From AC-32 sp963736055 (GTDB lineage Bacteria; Actinomycetota; Thermoleophilia; Gaiellales; Gaiellaceae): 64,000 nucleotides of DNA. The stretch lies in the NCBI GenBank assembly GCA_963736055.1, contig CAVTNM010000001.1, positions 186,001-250,000 on the forward strand, in the 5' to 3' direction. Positions 24,282 through 32,952 of the stretch are shown piece after piece. Within the stretch, counting starts at the first letter, position 1. Each line of letters opens with the position of its first letter. A model generated the notes under the pieces. That model saw nothing but the letters and a program-made list of their open reading frames with translations. It did not search any database and was not told the origin of the DNA. Made by a program: the position numbers and the translations under genes.

Positions 24282-25685
24282 ATGGAATGTGACGTTGCCG
24301 TCCTCGGCGGCGGGCCCGGCGGGTACACCGCGGCGATCCGCGCCGCGCAGCTCGGCGCCAGGGCCGTCTGCATCGACAAGGAGCCCGAGCTAGGAGGCAC
24401 CTGCCTCCGCATCGGCTGCATTCCGACCAAGGCGTGGGTGCAGACCGCCTTTGCCCTCAAGGAGGCCGAGGAGACCTTCGGCAAGCTCGGCGTCAAGGTC
24501 GGCCCGCCCAAGCTCGACTTCGCCACCGCGAATCAGTGGAAGGACGGCGTCGTCCACCAGATGACGAGCGGCGTCGCGAGCCTCTTCAAGGCCAACGGGG
24601 TCGAGTGGGTCAAGGGCGCGGGCCGCTTCAAGGACGCGAACACGATCGCGGTCGAGGGCGGGGAGGACGTCACCTTCAAGCAGGCGATCATCGCCACCGG
24701 CTCGTATCCGCTCCGCCCGCCGATCGACGGGCTCGACTCGGCGCGCTGCGTCGACTCGACCGGCCTCCTCGCCCAGACCGAGGTGCCCAGGCGCCTCGTC
24801 GTGCTCGGCGGCGGCATCATCGGCTGCGAGTTCGCCTCGATCCTCCGACGCTTCGGCTCCGAGGTGACGATCATCGAGATGCTCCCCTCGCTGATCCCGC
24901 AGGAGGACGCCGACGCGGCCAAGGAACTGGCGAAGCAGTTCGGCAAGCGCGACATCGCCGTGCACCTCGAGACCACCTGCGACCGGGTCGAGGAGACCGG
25001 CTCCGCCCTTCGCGTGCATTACGGAGGCGAGTCCACCAAGACCGACCTGATGCTCGTCGCAACCGGCCGCGGCCCCACCGTCGAGAACCTCGGCCTCGAG
25101 GAGATCGGCGTCGAGTTCGACAAGCGCACGGGCATCGCCGCGGACGAGCGCCGCCGCACGACACAGCAGCACATCTACGCGGTCGGCGACTGCGCCGGCT
25201 ACTGGCAGCTCGCCCACACCGCCTTCCGCGAGGGCGAGGTGGCCGCCGAGAACGCGATGGGCCACGACGCCGTCGTCGACAACCGCGGCGTCCCGCGGCC
25301 GATCTACACCGACCCCGAGATCGCCGGCGTCGGCCTCACCGAGGCAGAGGCGCGCGAGCAGTACGGCGACGACGTCGCGGTCGGCAGGTTCCCCTGGGTC
25401 GCGAACGCACGCGCGGTGATGCAGAACGAGACCGTCGGCTGGGTGAAGTCGATCCACGAGACCCGCTACGGCGAGTTCCTCGGCCTCGTCATGGTCGGCC
25501 CGCACGTGACCGACTTGATCGAGGCCGGAACGGTCGCCCTCGACGCCGAGGCCACGATCGAGACCATCGCCGACGGGATGGCCGCCCACCCGACCCTCTC
25601 GGAGGCGATCAAGGAAGCCGGGCTCGTCGCGCTCGGCCGCGCGATCCACCTGCCGAACCGGCGCAAGGCCGAAGCTAAAGCCTGA
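24282..25685 (+). CDS. lpdA: Dihydrolipoyl dehydrogenase (E3)
   Basis: The FAD enzyme that reoxidises the E2 lipoyl group with NAD+. The 467 residues show the FAD motif VLGGGPGGYTAAIRAAQLGA, the redox-active disulfide GGTCLRIGCIPTK (Cys41-Cys46), the NAD motif VVLGGGIIGCEFASIL, a second FAD motif HIYAVGDCAG, and a C-terminal interface domain with AHPTLSEAIKEA carrying the catalytic His-Glu pair. It completes the E1-E2-E3 gene set, separated from E2 by the VOC and GNAT genes. Confidence 0.95.
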   Translation: MECDVAVLGGGPGGYTAAIRAAQLGARAVCIDKEPELGGTCLRIGCIPTKAWVQTAFALKEAEETFGKLGVKVGPPKLDFATANQWKDGVVHQMTSGVASLFKANGVEWVKGAGRFKDANTIAVEGGEDVTFKQAIIATGSYPLRPPIDGLDSARCVDSTGLLAQTEVPRRLVVLGGGIIGCEFASILRRFGSEVTIIEMLPSLIPQEDADAAKELAKQFGKRDIAVHLETTCDRVEETGSALRVHYGGESTKTDLMLVATGRGPTVENLGLEEIGVEFDKRTGIAADERRRTTQQHIYAVGDCAGYWQLAHTAFREGEVAAENAMGHDAVVDNRGVPRPIYTDPEIAGVGLTEAEAREQYGDDVAVGRFPWVANARAVMQNETVGWVKSIHETRYGEFLGLVMVGPHVTDLIEAGTVALDAEATIETIADGMAAHPTLSEAIKEAGLVALGRAIHLPNRRKAEAKA

Positions 25686-25722
25686 CCCGTATCTGTCGGG
25701 GATCGTTCTCCGTTCGAGCAAC

Positions 25723-26893
25723 ATGGAGGCAATCCGCGCGGACCGCCCGCCGCGACGGCAACTCCGGCGCAAGCCGAAGGCCAACCCTGCCTTCGAGCAG
25801 CTCTACCGCCGGCACGCGCGCGAGGTCTACCAGTACGCACTCGCGCTGCTGACGAACCCCGCCGACGCAGAGGACGCCACCCAGACCGCGTTCCTCAACG
25901 CCTACAAGGCCTACCAGCGCGGCGAGCGCCCGCAGAAGCCGCACAACTGGCTGATCGCGATCACGCACAACGTCTGCCGGATGCGCTGGCGGCAGGCCGG
26001 CAGCCGGCCGCGCGAGGTCGCGCTCGAGAACGCGCCCGAGCCCGTCGCGCTCGAGCACCAGGGCGCGAACCTCGACGCCGTGCTCACCGCACTCGCGCAG
26101 CTCTCGTTCAACCAGCGCTCGGCGCTCGTCATGCGCGAGCTCGAAGGCCGCAGCTACCAGGAGATCGCCGACGTGCTCGACGTTTCCGTCGGCGCGGTCG
26201 AGGCGCTCCTCTTCCGTGCGCGGCGACGGCTCAAGCTGCAGCGCGGCGCCCTCGGCGTCCTCACGACGGTGCCGCTGCCCGGATCGCTCGCCTCGCTCTT
26301 CGGCGTGGGCGGAGGCGCCGTCGCAGCCGGCGGCGCGGCCGTGGGCGCGGACGTCGTCCTCAAGGCCGCGGCGGTCGTGGTGGCCGGCGCGGTCGCGGGC
26401 GTCGGGTACAAGAGCGTCCAGGCGGTCAAGGCGTCGCCCGGCCGCGCCACGCCGCTGGCGGAAGTGAGGCAGGAGCCCGCCGCGCCGAGTCGGTTCCAGG
26501 CGCTCCCCCCGGTCGCTGAAAGAACCCGCGCGAAGGTCGCGCCCGCGCCCCGCGAAGCTCCGCCGCGCGACCGTCGCGCCAGCCCACAGCCGCCCTGCGC
26601 CCGCAACCGCGCCGACCGCGAGCGCGCCCGCGGCGGCTCCAGCGACCCCGGCGACCTCTTCGTCCCCGGTCGCCTCGACACCGGTCGCGGCCGCGGTCGC
26701 TTCCGTCCCGGCCGCCGCACCGAAGCTCCCCGTCACGCCGACGAAGGTGCAGACGCCGCCCGTTCAGCTGCCGCAGCTGCCGCTGCCGATTCCTCCGCCG
26801 GCCGTTCCACCGCTGACGGTCACCGTTCCGACCCCGGCGCTGCCGCCCGTCCCGCCCCTGCCGCTCCTACCGCCGCTTCCGCCGCTCAAATAA
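25723..26893 (+). CDS. ECF-type sigma factor with membrane segment and Pro/Ala tail (frameshifted)
   Basis: Sigma-70 region 2 (FEQLYRRHAREVYQYALALL, then AEDATQTAFLNAYKAYQRGE) and region 4 (QEIADVLDVSVGAVEALLFR) are intact. The next segment, TVPLPGSLASLFGVGGGAV, precedes a membrane-type helix (AAAVVVAGAVAGVGYKS). The first frame then runs without a stop into the next sigma gene. Around 26,560-26,600 the sensible reading moves to another frame that gives a Pro/Ala-rich tail (VQTPPVQLPQLPLPIPPPA) ending at TAA 26891-26893. I therefore split the apparent 858-codon double-sigma frame into two genes. Unlike its paralogue it lacks the zinc anti-sigma domain. Confidence 0.8.
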
Positions 26894-26908
26894 CCCTTTG
26901 GCGCGGTG

Positions 26909-26935
26909 CAAGATCGCCCAAAAAGCGGCATCTTG
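26909..26935 (+). terminator. Hairpin between the two sigma factor genes
   Basis: CAAGAT-c-GCC pairs with GGC-ATCTTG around a CAAAAAGC loop (9 bp with one bulge), starting 15 bp after the TAA of the first sigma gene and ending 5 bp before the ATG of the second. It supports two separate genes, either as a weak terminator or as a structure controlling initiation of the second. Confidence 0.4.
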
Positions 26936-26940
26936 TTGGT

Positions 26941-28299
26941 ATGACGCCGATTCTCGCGCAGCGGCTCGGCACGGACCGCTCCTTCGAGCGGCTCTACCGC
27001 AAGCACGCCGGCGACGTCTACCGCTATGCCCTCGTCGTCCTCCGTAACGAGGCCGACGCCGAGGACGTCACCCAGACCACCTTCCTGAACGCCTACCGCG
27101 CGTACGAGCAGGGCGAGCGCCCGCGCGCGCCGCAGAACTGGCTGATCGCGATCGCGCACAACGTCTGCCGGCAGCGCTTCCGCCAGTCGCAGCGACGGCC
27201 GAACGAAGTCGCCTACGAGGAAGAGCTCGCCGAGTCGGTCGTCGACGACGACGGCGTCTCCGCAGAGGACATCCGCCGTGCGCTCGGGCACCTGGCCTTC
27301 AACCAGCGCGCCGCACTCGTCATGCGCGAGCTCGAGGGGCGCAGCTACCAGGAGATCGCAGGAATCCTCGAGATCTCGGTGAGCGCGGTCGAGACGCTCA
27401 TCTTCCGCGCCCGCCGCGCGCTGCGCGAGCAGCTCGAGGAGGGAATCACCTGCCACGCGGCCGAGCTCTCGATCTCGCGCCAGCTCGACGGGCGCCTGCC
27501 GCGCAAGGACAAGGGCGCGCTCCGTGCGCACCTGCGCCAGTGCGATGAATGCGCCGGTTTCGCGCGCAGCCAGCGCGCCCACCGCGGCGCCCTGAAGGGG
27601 CTTGCCGCGATCCCGCTACCGAGCTCGCTCGCCGGCCTCTTCGGAGGCGGGGGAGGGGCGGCCGTCGGCGGAGGCGTCGCGGTCAAGGCGGCCGCGATCG
27701 GCGCTACCGCGATCCTCGCGACCGGCGTCGGCTACGAGGGAGTCAAGAAGGGCATGGCGAAGCCGCCGGCCGCCACGCATGCCGCGGTCGTGCACCACAC
27801 GAACACAGCGCCACCGGTCGCGAAGGCCGCCTTCGTCGTGGCTCCCGCCCAGGAAGCGAGCCACGACCAGAAGCCCTTCAAGGCGATCTCCGTGAAGGCC
27901 CGCCGAGACCACCGTGAGCACCCAGCCCGCATGGCCGTGGCGCAGCCCGCCCGTGCGGCGAGGCCGGTCGTGCACGAGCAAAGCCCGCTCCCGCCTTCTC
28001 GCGCCGGCGACGACGACCAGCAGGCGGCAAAACCGGACAAGCACCAGCGGCACCAAGGGCGCGACAAGCCCGCCCGGACCGAAAAGCCCGCGAAACCCGA
28101 CAGGGCCGAGAAGCCGAAGAACCCGACGCCGAAGCCGGCCAAGCCGGACAACGGCGAGGGCAACAATCGCGGCTCAGGGCACAAGGGCAAGCGCGAGGAT
28201 CCCGCCACTCCGCCGCCGGCGTCATCGGGATCGCCGGACGAGACCGACGGGGCCGCCGCGTCCGACTCCTCGGAGCCCGGCGGCAAGCGCAAGCGTTAG
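26941..28299 (+). CDS. ECF-type sigma factor with built-in zinc anti-sigma domain, membrane helix and long charged tail
   Basis: A 452-residue multidomain protein. Region 2 is at about 14-85 (FERLYRKHAGDVYRYALVVL) and region 4 at about 115-165 (RSYQEIAGILEISVSAVETL). A zinc anti-sigma domain follows with the canonical Hx3Cx2C (His197, Cys201, Cys204 in AHLRQCDECAGF). A membrane-type helix (about 243-265) comes next, then 180 residues rich in Lys, Pro and Asp, predicted outside the membrane. Sigma and anti-sigma parts in one chain would give a membrane-tethered sigma needing release, by proteolysis or conformational change; this is inference. It is paralogous to the gene just upstream. Confidence 0.88.
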   Translation: MTPILAQRLGTDRSFERLYRKHAGDVYRYALVVLRNEADAEDVTQTTFLNAYRAYEQGERPRAPQNWLIAIAHNVCRQRFRQSQRRPNEVAYEEELAESVVDDDGVSAEDIRRALGHLAFNQRAALVMRELEGRSYQEIAGILEISVSAVETLIFRARRALREQLEEGITCHAAELSISRQLDGRLPRKDKGALRAHLRQCDECAGFARSQRAHRGALKGLAAIPLPSSLAGLFGGGGGAAVGGGVAVKAAAIGATAILATGVGYEGVKKGMAKPPAATHAAVVHHTNTAPPVAKAAFVVAPAQEASHDQKPFKAISVKARRDHREHPARMAVAQPARAARPVVHEQSPLPPSRAGDDDQQAAKPDKHQRHQGRDKPARTEKPAKPDRAEKPKNPTPKPAKPDNGEGNNRGSGHKGKREDPATPPPASSGSPDETDGAAASDSSEPGGKRKR

Positions 28300-28317
28300 C
28301 TGCTAGAACACCGCTCC

Positions 28318-28527
28318 ATGAGCATCATCAACCGCAGGAACGCCATCCTGGGCTGGGCCGTGTGGACGAGCAGCAAGCGCTTCGCGACGTTCAAGGCGAA
28401 GCGGGCAGCGAAGTCGTCCGGAAACGGCGGCCGCTCCAAGAAGCCGCTGCTCGCGGCCGGCGTCGCCGGCCTGGCTGGAGCGCTTACCTTCTGGCGCAGG
28501 CACCAGCGCAGCGCCGTCGAGTCCTAA
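28318..28527 (+). CDS. Small basic membrane protein
   Basis: A 69-residue protein with a basic amphipathic N-terminus (SSKRFATFKAKRAAKSSG), one short hydrophobic helix (PLLAAGVAGLAGALTFW) and a basic C-terminus. It starts 18 bp after the sigma gene, probably in its operon. The family is not recognised. Confidence 0.6.
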   Translation: MSIINRRNAILGWAVWTSSKRFATFKAKRAAKSSGNGGRSKKPLLAAGVAGLAGALTFWRRHQRSAVES

Positions 28528-28595
28528 ACGCTTCGCACTAGACCGCGGCCCCCCACCGGCGTAGCGTTGCCGGAAACCGGATGAGGAGGGCCACA

Positions 28596-29588
28596 ATGCG
28601 GGTCGAGTCTGCCGTCACGTCCATCACCTGGATTCCGTCCGAGGCGATCTCGGGCATGCCCAAGATGCCGTTCGAGATGGGGATCTCGCACTACGACGAC
28701 CCTCCGCCCGACCGCATCGACGACCTCGACGCCCTGCACGAGAACGATCTCTTCCGCGAGGCCAACGAGCTCAAGGCCTGGATCGAGGTCGAGGACGACA
28801 AGATCGTCGACCACGGTTACTCCGGCCAGGGCCGGATCGGCGTCACCCGGATCAAGCTCGGCCCGCGCGAGCTCGCCTTCGCCGCGGTGCAGTACCCACT
28901 GCTGCAGGCCGAGCCCGAGATCGGCGACGGCTGGGTCAAGTTCGTCCAGTCGGCCGGCGGCCACATGGGCCTGCCCGCGCCGCGCCGGGTCAGCGGCAAG
29001 CCCTTCTTCCGGGTCAAGTCGGCCTCCGCGTGGACGACGCTCCAGCTGATCGTCTACGCCGACGGCTCCTCCAAGCACTCGCTGCTCGGCGCGAGCCCGT
29101 TCCCGCGCCACTGGATCTACGACAAGGACGGCGTGCTGGTCGAGAAGTCCGGCACGATCGACTTCGCCAAGTGGTACCGCGAGTCGCACGGCCCGAACAC
29201 GCCGTGGGGCGAGGAGGACTCGCCGACGCTCGTGACCGCGGTCGAGTCGGAGCTCGAGCGCGACCTCTCGGCCTCGATCATGCGCGGCGAGGCAGCGCCC
29301 GAGCGGCGCAAGCTCAAAGAGGGCGAGGTGCTCTGCGAGCAGGGCGCCGACGGGAACGAGCTCTACCTGCTCCTGGACGGCGTCATCTCGGTCGAGGTCG
29401 ACGGCGAGCCCATCGCCGAGGTCGGGCCGGGCGCGCTGCTCGGCGAGCGCGCGCTGCTGGAAGGCGGCAAGCGAACGGCGACCCTGCGGGCGGCGAGTCC
29501 TGCCCGGGTCGCGGTTGTGCCGGCGGACGCGATCGACGAGGCTGCGCTGCCAGAGCTCGCGGCGGCCCACAAGCGCGAGCAAGCCTAA
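28596..29588 (+). CDS. Unknown N-terminal domain fused to a C-terminal cyclic nucleotide-binding domain
   Basis: A 330-residue protein. Residues 1-210 form an unfamiliar domain (MRVESAVTSITWIPSEAISG, IVDHGYSGQGRIG, SKHSLLGASPFPRHWIYD). Residues about 225-320 are a cNMP-binding fold: LKEGEVLCEQGADGNELYLL followed by GPGALLGERALLEGGKRTAT, with the G-E-x-A-L and R-T-A pattern of the phosphate cassette. ATG 28596 has AGGAGG at 28584-28589; an upstream ATG at 28581 is less likely. Role: probably a cNMP-gated sensor or enzyme, unidentified. Confidence 0.8.
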   Translation: MRVESAVTSITWIPSEAISGMPKMPFEMGISHYDDPPPDRIDDLDALHENDLFREANELKAWIEVEDDKIVDHGYSGQGRIGVTRIKLGPRELAFAAVQYPLLQAEPEIGDGWVKFVQSAGGHMGLPAPRRVSGKPFFRVKSASAWTTLQLIVYADGSSKHSLLGASPFPRHWIYDKDGVLVEKSGTIDFAKWYRESHGPNTPWGEEDSPTLVTAVESELERDLSASIMRGEAAPERRKLKEGEVLCEQGADGNELYLLLDGVISVEVDGEPIAEVGPGALLGERALLEGGKRTATLRAASPARVAVVPADAIDEAALPELAAAHKREQA

Positions 29589-29613
29589 CCAGGGGTCATC
29601 AGAAGGAGGAACC

Positions 29614-29925
29614 ATGCAAGCAAGGCTCATCTCGTTCTCGGGGGCAGACCCCGCCAAGCGCGAGAAGGCAGTCGAGACCATGCGCGAGACGGTGATCCCG
29701 ATGCTGCGCGAGTACGACGGCTTCGCCGGCTACCTCGGCCTGTACGACACCGAACATGGGCGCGCGAAGGCGATCATCCTCTGGGAGAACGAGGAGGCGG
29801 CCGAGTCCGCCGAGCAGACGCTTGCCGAGCGGCGCAGGCAGCTCGCCGGCAGCGTCGGCTTGTCGGTCGAGTCGGCGGATCTCTACGAAGTTCCGGTGGC
29901 CGAGCTGGTAGGAGCTCGCGTCTAG
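29614..29925 (+). CDS. Dimeric alpha/beta-barrel (ABM-like) protein
   Basis: A 103-residue protein with the antibiotic-biosynthesis-monooxygenase-like fold pattern: MQARLISFSGADPAK, VETMRETVIPMLREYDGFAG and KAIILWENEEAAESAEQTL. AAGGAGG lies 7 nt before the ATG. Whether it is an enzyme or a binding protein is unknown. It is followed after 23 bp by another small protein of similar character. Confidence 0.7.
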   Translation: MQARLISFSGADPAKREKAVETMRETVIPMLREYDGFAGYLGLYDTEHGRAKAIILWENEEAAESAEQTLAERRRQLAGSVGLSVESADLYEVPVAELVGARV

Positions 29926-29948
29926 GCGCGGGCCCGAGAGGAGAAGAG

Positions 29949-30221
29949 ATGGCCACAGTGCTCATCCACCACCGAGTCGCCGACTACGACGCCTGGAAAG
30001 AGGTCTACGACGGCGTCGGGGAGATGCAGCGCGAAGGCGGTGTCCGCTCGCAGCGTGTCTGGCGCTCCGCGGACGACCCGAACATGGTCGTCGTAGAGCA
30101 CGACTTCGACTCGCCCGAGGCAGCCAAGGCGTTCATCGACCGCTCCGACCTGCGGGAGGCGATGGCCCGCTCCGGCGTCGACGAATCGTCGGTGCAGGTC
30201 GAGCTCCTGGACGAGGTCTAA
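29949..30221 (+). CDS. Small dimeric alpha/beta-barrel-type protein
   Basis: A 90-residue protein (MATVLIHHRVADYDAWKEVY, then SADDPNMVVVEHDFDSPEAA and AKAFIDRSDLREAM). The 'V.DYDAWK..YD' pattern is common in small stress-associated proteins of the ABM/DUF1330 type. GAGAGGAGAAG precedes the ATG. Its stop overlaps the convergent aminotransferase gene by 4 bp. Confidence 0.7.
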   Translation: MATVLIHHRVADYDAWKEVYDGVGEMQREGGVRSQRVWRSADDPNMVVVEHDFDSPEAAKAFIDRSDLREAMARSGVDESSVQVELLDEV

Positions 30222-31354
30222 CCGGCGGAGAACGCGGAGGCGAGGCGCTCGAGCCCTAGCTCGAGCGCCTCGTCGCTGACGGCGAGCGAGAGGCGGATGT
30301 AGCCCCTGCCGCTGGGCCCGAAGCCCTCGCCGGGGGCGACCGCGACGCGGTGCTTGGCGAGCAGGTCCTCGGCGGTGAGGCCCTCGGGCAGCTTCATCCA
30401 GATGTAGAAGGTGCCCTCACAGGTCTGGGGGCCGAGCACCTCGATCACCCGGTCGCGCCGGCGCTGGTAGGTGTCGCGACGCTCGGCCACGGAGTCCTGA
30501 GGCCCGGTCAGCGCCGCGATGCAAGCCTCCTGAATCGGCCGGAAGATCCCGACGCGGCAGTGGTCGTTGAGCAGGTTGATCCGCTCGACGATCTCCGCGT
30601 TCCCGACCACGAACCCGACGCGCCAGCCGGCCATGCCGTAGGACTTGGACATCGAGAACATCTCGACGCCGACTTCCTTGGCGCCGGGGGTGGCGAGGAA
30701 GCTCTTGGGCTCGCGCCCGTCGAAGACCAGGTCGCCGTAGGCGAAGTCGTGCACGACGGCGGCTCCGGTCGTCTCGGCGTAGGCGACCGCGTCCTCGAAG
30801 GCGCCGTCGGGCACCGCGACGGCAGCCGGGTTGGAGGGGAAGTTGAGGTACAGGGCAGCAACGTCGTCAGCGGGTGCCTGGGTGAAGTCGGGCGGCCACC
30901 CGTTCCCCGGATCGAGCGGCACGTAGGCCATGTTCGCCCCGGCGAGCGCGGGCCCAGACGGGTAGTCCGGGTAGTAGGGATCGGGCAGCACGACCGTCTG
31001 CCCCTCCTCGGCGAGCGCGAGGCAGAGCTCGACGATCGCGGTCTTGGTGCCGGGCACGACCGCCACCTCGGCGTCGGGATCGAGCTGAACCCCGTAGTGC
31101 GCCCGATAACGCTCGGCCAGGGCAGCGCGCAACTCCGGCAGACCGCGGAACGGCGCGTAGCCGTGCGCGGTCTCCAGCCCGGCAGCCTCGTCGAGCGCGT
31201 CCACGACGTGGGCGGGCGGCCCGGTCTCCGGGTTGCCCCGCCCGAGGTCGACGAGCGGCTCGCCCTCGACCGCCGCGTGCTCCGTGACCCACGCGAGCAG
31301 CCCGCCGAAGTACTGCTCGGGAAGTCGTTCGATCCGCGCCGGCCGCCCTCGCAT
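30218..31354 (-). CDS. Class I/II pyridoxal-phosphate aminotransferase
   Basis: A 378-residue fold-type I aminotransferase related to the LL-diaminopimelate/alanine/aspartate group. Visible hallmarks: LGRGNPETGPPAHVVDAL, substrate loop HGYAPFRGLPELRAALA, NFPSNPAA (with the conserved Asn), the PLP lysine in FSMSKSYGMAGWRVGF and the carboxylate-binding Arg in GRGYIRLSLA. Specificity cannot be deduced. A short degenerate relative of its PLP-lysine region occurs at about 36.17-36.24 kb. Confidence 0.93.
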   Translation of the reverse strand: MRGRPARIERLPEQYFGGLLAWVTEHAAVEGEPLVDLGRGNPETGPPAHVVDALDEAAGLETAHGYAPFRGLPELRAALAERYRAHYGVQLDPDAEVAVVPGTKTAIVELCLALAEEGQTVVLPDPYYPDYPSGPALAGANMAYVPLDPGNGWPPDFTQAPADDVAALYLNFPSNPAAVAVPDGAFEDAVAYAETTGAAVVHDFAYGDLVFDGREPKSFLATPGAKEVGVEMFSMSKSYGMAGWRVGFVVGNAEIVERINLLNDHCRVGIFRPIQEACIAALTGPQDSVAERRDTYQRRRDRVIEVLGPQTCEGTFYIWMKLPEGLTAEDLLAKHRVAVAPGEGFGPSGRGYIRLSLAVSDEALELGLERLASAFSAG

Positions 31355-31366
31355 CGGGCGATCGTA

Positions 31367-32947
31367 TTACTGCCCCCTGCTGGCCGGGTCGACGCCCGCG
31401 AAGGTGAGGAAGTCGGTCATCCGGAAGCCGGCGCCGGCCGAGGTCAAGCTCGGCGTCCAGCGCGGCTTCTGCACGAGGTACGAGCCCGGGTCGCTTTCGA
31501 TCAGGCCGACCAGCACCTCGGCCACGATCCGGCCGCCGACGGGGCCGAGCGTCAGTCCGCCCGCCTTCACCTCCGCCTCCTTGAGCACGTAGTACCAGAG
31601 CGGCGTGCTCCTCTTGAGGTCGTAGCCATGGCGCCACGAGCGGTAGTCGTCGAGGTCGGTCCCGAGCTCCTCCTCGCTGAGCGCGGGGAGGTGCATCTCC
31701 CGCGCGACGCGCTGTCCCGAGGGCAGGCTCCAGGTGAGCTGTCGCAGGAGGTTCCGTTGCGGCAGCACCTGCGGCTGGTCGTGGCTCGCGATCGCGCCGA
31801 GAGGCAGGTTGAACAGTGGCGTCGAGATCCTCGTGTCGATCAGCTTGTTCGGCTTGACGTTGCCGTCGCCGAAGTTGAAGAACGTCTGCCAGCCGATGAA
31901 CCGGCGGGCCGCACGCGCGCCCCCGCGCAGGTCGACCGGGTCGGCCTGTCCTTCCCCGGCCGGGTCGAAGACCATCGCGAAGAACGGGTTGCCGTTGTCT
32001 CCCTTCAGGTTCGCCCGATAGGAGGGGCGCACCATGCTGTGCCCGAAGCGGTAGGCCGCCGCCTGGAACTCGACCGGCATGAACGCTTGCCCCAGGCGCG
32101 GCCTGTAGAAGCGCCGCTTCCGAAGGACGGAGTCGACCACCGTCTGGCCGACGATCAGAGGCAGGAACTCGTGCAGGACGAGCCAGTGGTAGTGCCAGGT
32201 CGTCAGCCTCCGAGCCTCGGCGAAGGCCGACAGCCCATGGTGTCCGTGATCACGTGCCCAGTCGACGGCGTTGTTGTGAAACCGGATGAACGCGCAGTGC
32301 AGGCCGGCGATCATCAGGTTCTCGTCGTTTCTGGGGTCGGGGATGATCGCGGTGTTGTCGCTCGTCCTGGTCAGGTCCTCGAACTGACCGCCCGACTCGA
32401 TCCGGAGCTTCGCCCGGTCGGCCGGGTCGTAGAGCTGCGAGCTCGCCACCGGGCCGCCGCCGTAGACCGAGTCGAGGTCGAGCGACGGCGTCCGCGAGTT
32501 CGGGGCCTCTCTCGGCTCGGTCGGCACGCCCAGGGGCGAGGTCGTGTCGAAGGTGATGTCGTGGTCGACGAACTGGCCGAAGAAGGTCGTCCCGGCCGTG
32601 TGAGTCGGGTTGTTCGGGTTGTTCGCGCTCAGCACGGGATCGATGATCAGCAGGATCGGCCCCTTGGCCAGGTCGTCCTTTGCGTCCAGCGGGCCGCCCT
32701 TGGCGCCGAGATCCCGGAGCGCGTCCCTGACCGCGTCGGTCGCGGGGGCGAACGGCGGCAGCCTGTCGAAGATCCGCCCGAAGGTCGTCGGGCTGGTCGA
32801 GACCGTCGAGCTCCGCGCCGCCGGGGGCGCGAGGACCGCCGCCGGCACGCCGCCCGACAGCGCCAGCGCGCCTGCTCCTGCTCCCGTGCGCTTGAGGAAG
32901 CCGCTTCTGCTGTAGCGGCTGGTTTCTTCTGACGGTGCCTTGCCCAT
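31367..32947 (-). CDS. Animal-type heme peroxidase family protein, exported
   Basis: A 526-residue member of the peroxidase-cyclooxygenase superfamily. The distal histidine motif FFGQFVDHDITFDTTSPLGV and the proximal histidine motif YRFGHSMVRPSYR are both present, as is NTAIIPDPRNDENLMIAGLH. The N-terminus SRYSRSGFLKRTGAGAGAL resembles a Tat signal, but it has RSG where twin arginine is expected. ATG 32947 has GAGGAG at a good distance. The substrate is unknown; such enzymes oxidise halides or organic compounds. It lies 5 bp downstream of a DUF4242 gene. Confidence 0.9.
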   Translation of the reverse strand: MGKAPSEETSRYSRSGFLKRTGAGAGALALSGGVPAAVLAPPAARSSTVSTSPTTFGRIFDRLPPFAPATDAVRDALRDLGAKGGPLDAKDDLAKGPILLIIDPVLSANNPNNPTHTAGTTFFGQFVDHDITFDTTSPLGVPTEPREAPNSRTPSLDLDSVYGGGPVASSQLYDPADRAKLRIESGGQFEDLTRTSDNTAIIPDPRNDENLMIAGLHCAFIRFHNNAVDWARDHGHHGLSAFAEARRLTTWHYHWLVLHEFLPLIVGQTVVDSVLRKRRFYRPRLGQAFMPVEFQAAAYRFGHSMVRPSYRANLKGDNGNPFFAMVFDPAGEGQADPVDLRGGARAARRFIGWQTFFNFGDGNVKPNKLIDTRISTPLFNLPLGAIASHDQPQVLPQRNLLRQLTWSLPSGQRVAREMHLPALSEEELGTDLDDYRSWRHGYDLKRSTPLWYYVLKEAEVKAGGLTLGPVGGRIVAEVLVGLIESDPGSYLVQKPRWTPSLTSAGAGFRMTDFLTFAGVDPASRGQ

Positions 32948-32952
32948 GTCGA

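Noticed and set aside
25723..28299. Single 858-residue double sigma factor
   Set aside because: The middle reads sensibly only in another frame, with its own stop, a hairpin and a new start following.
29641..29654. Another copy of the GGGGTC-GACCCC palindrome
   Set aside because: GGGGGCAGACCCC here lacks symmetric arms and simply encodes GADPA in a normal gene.
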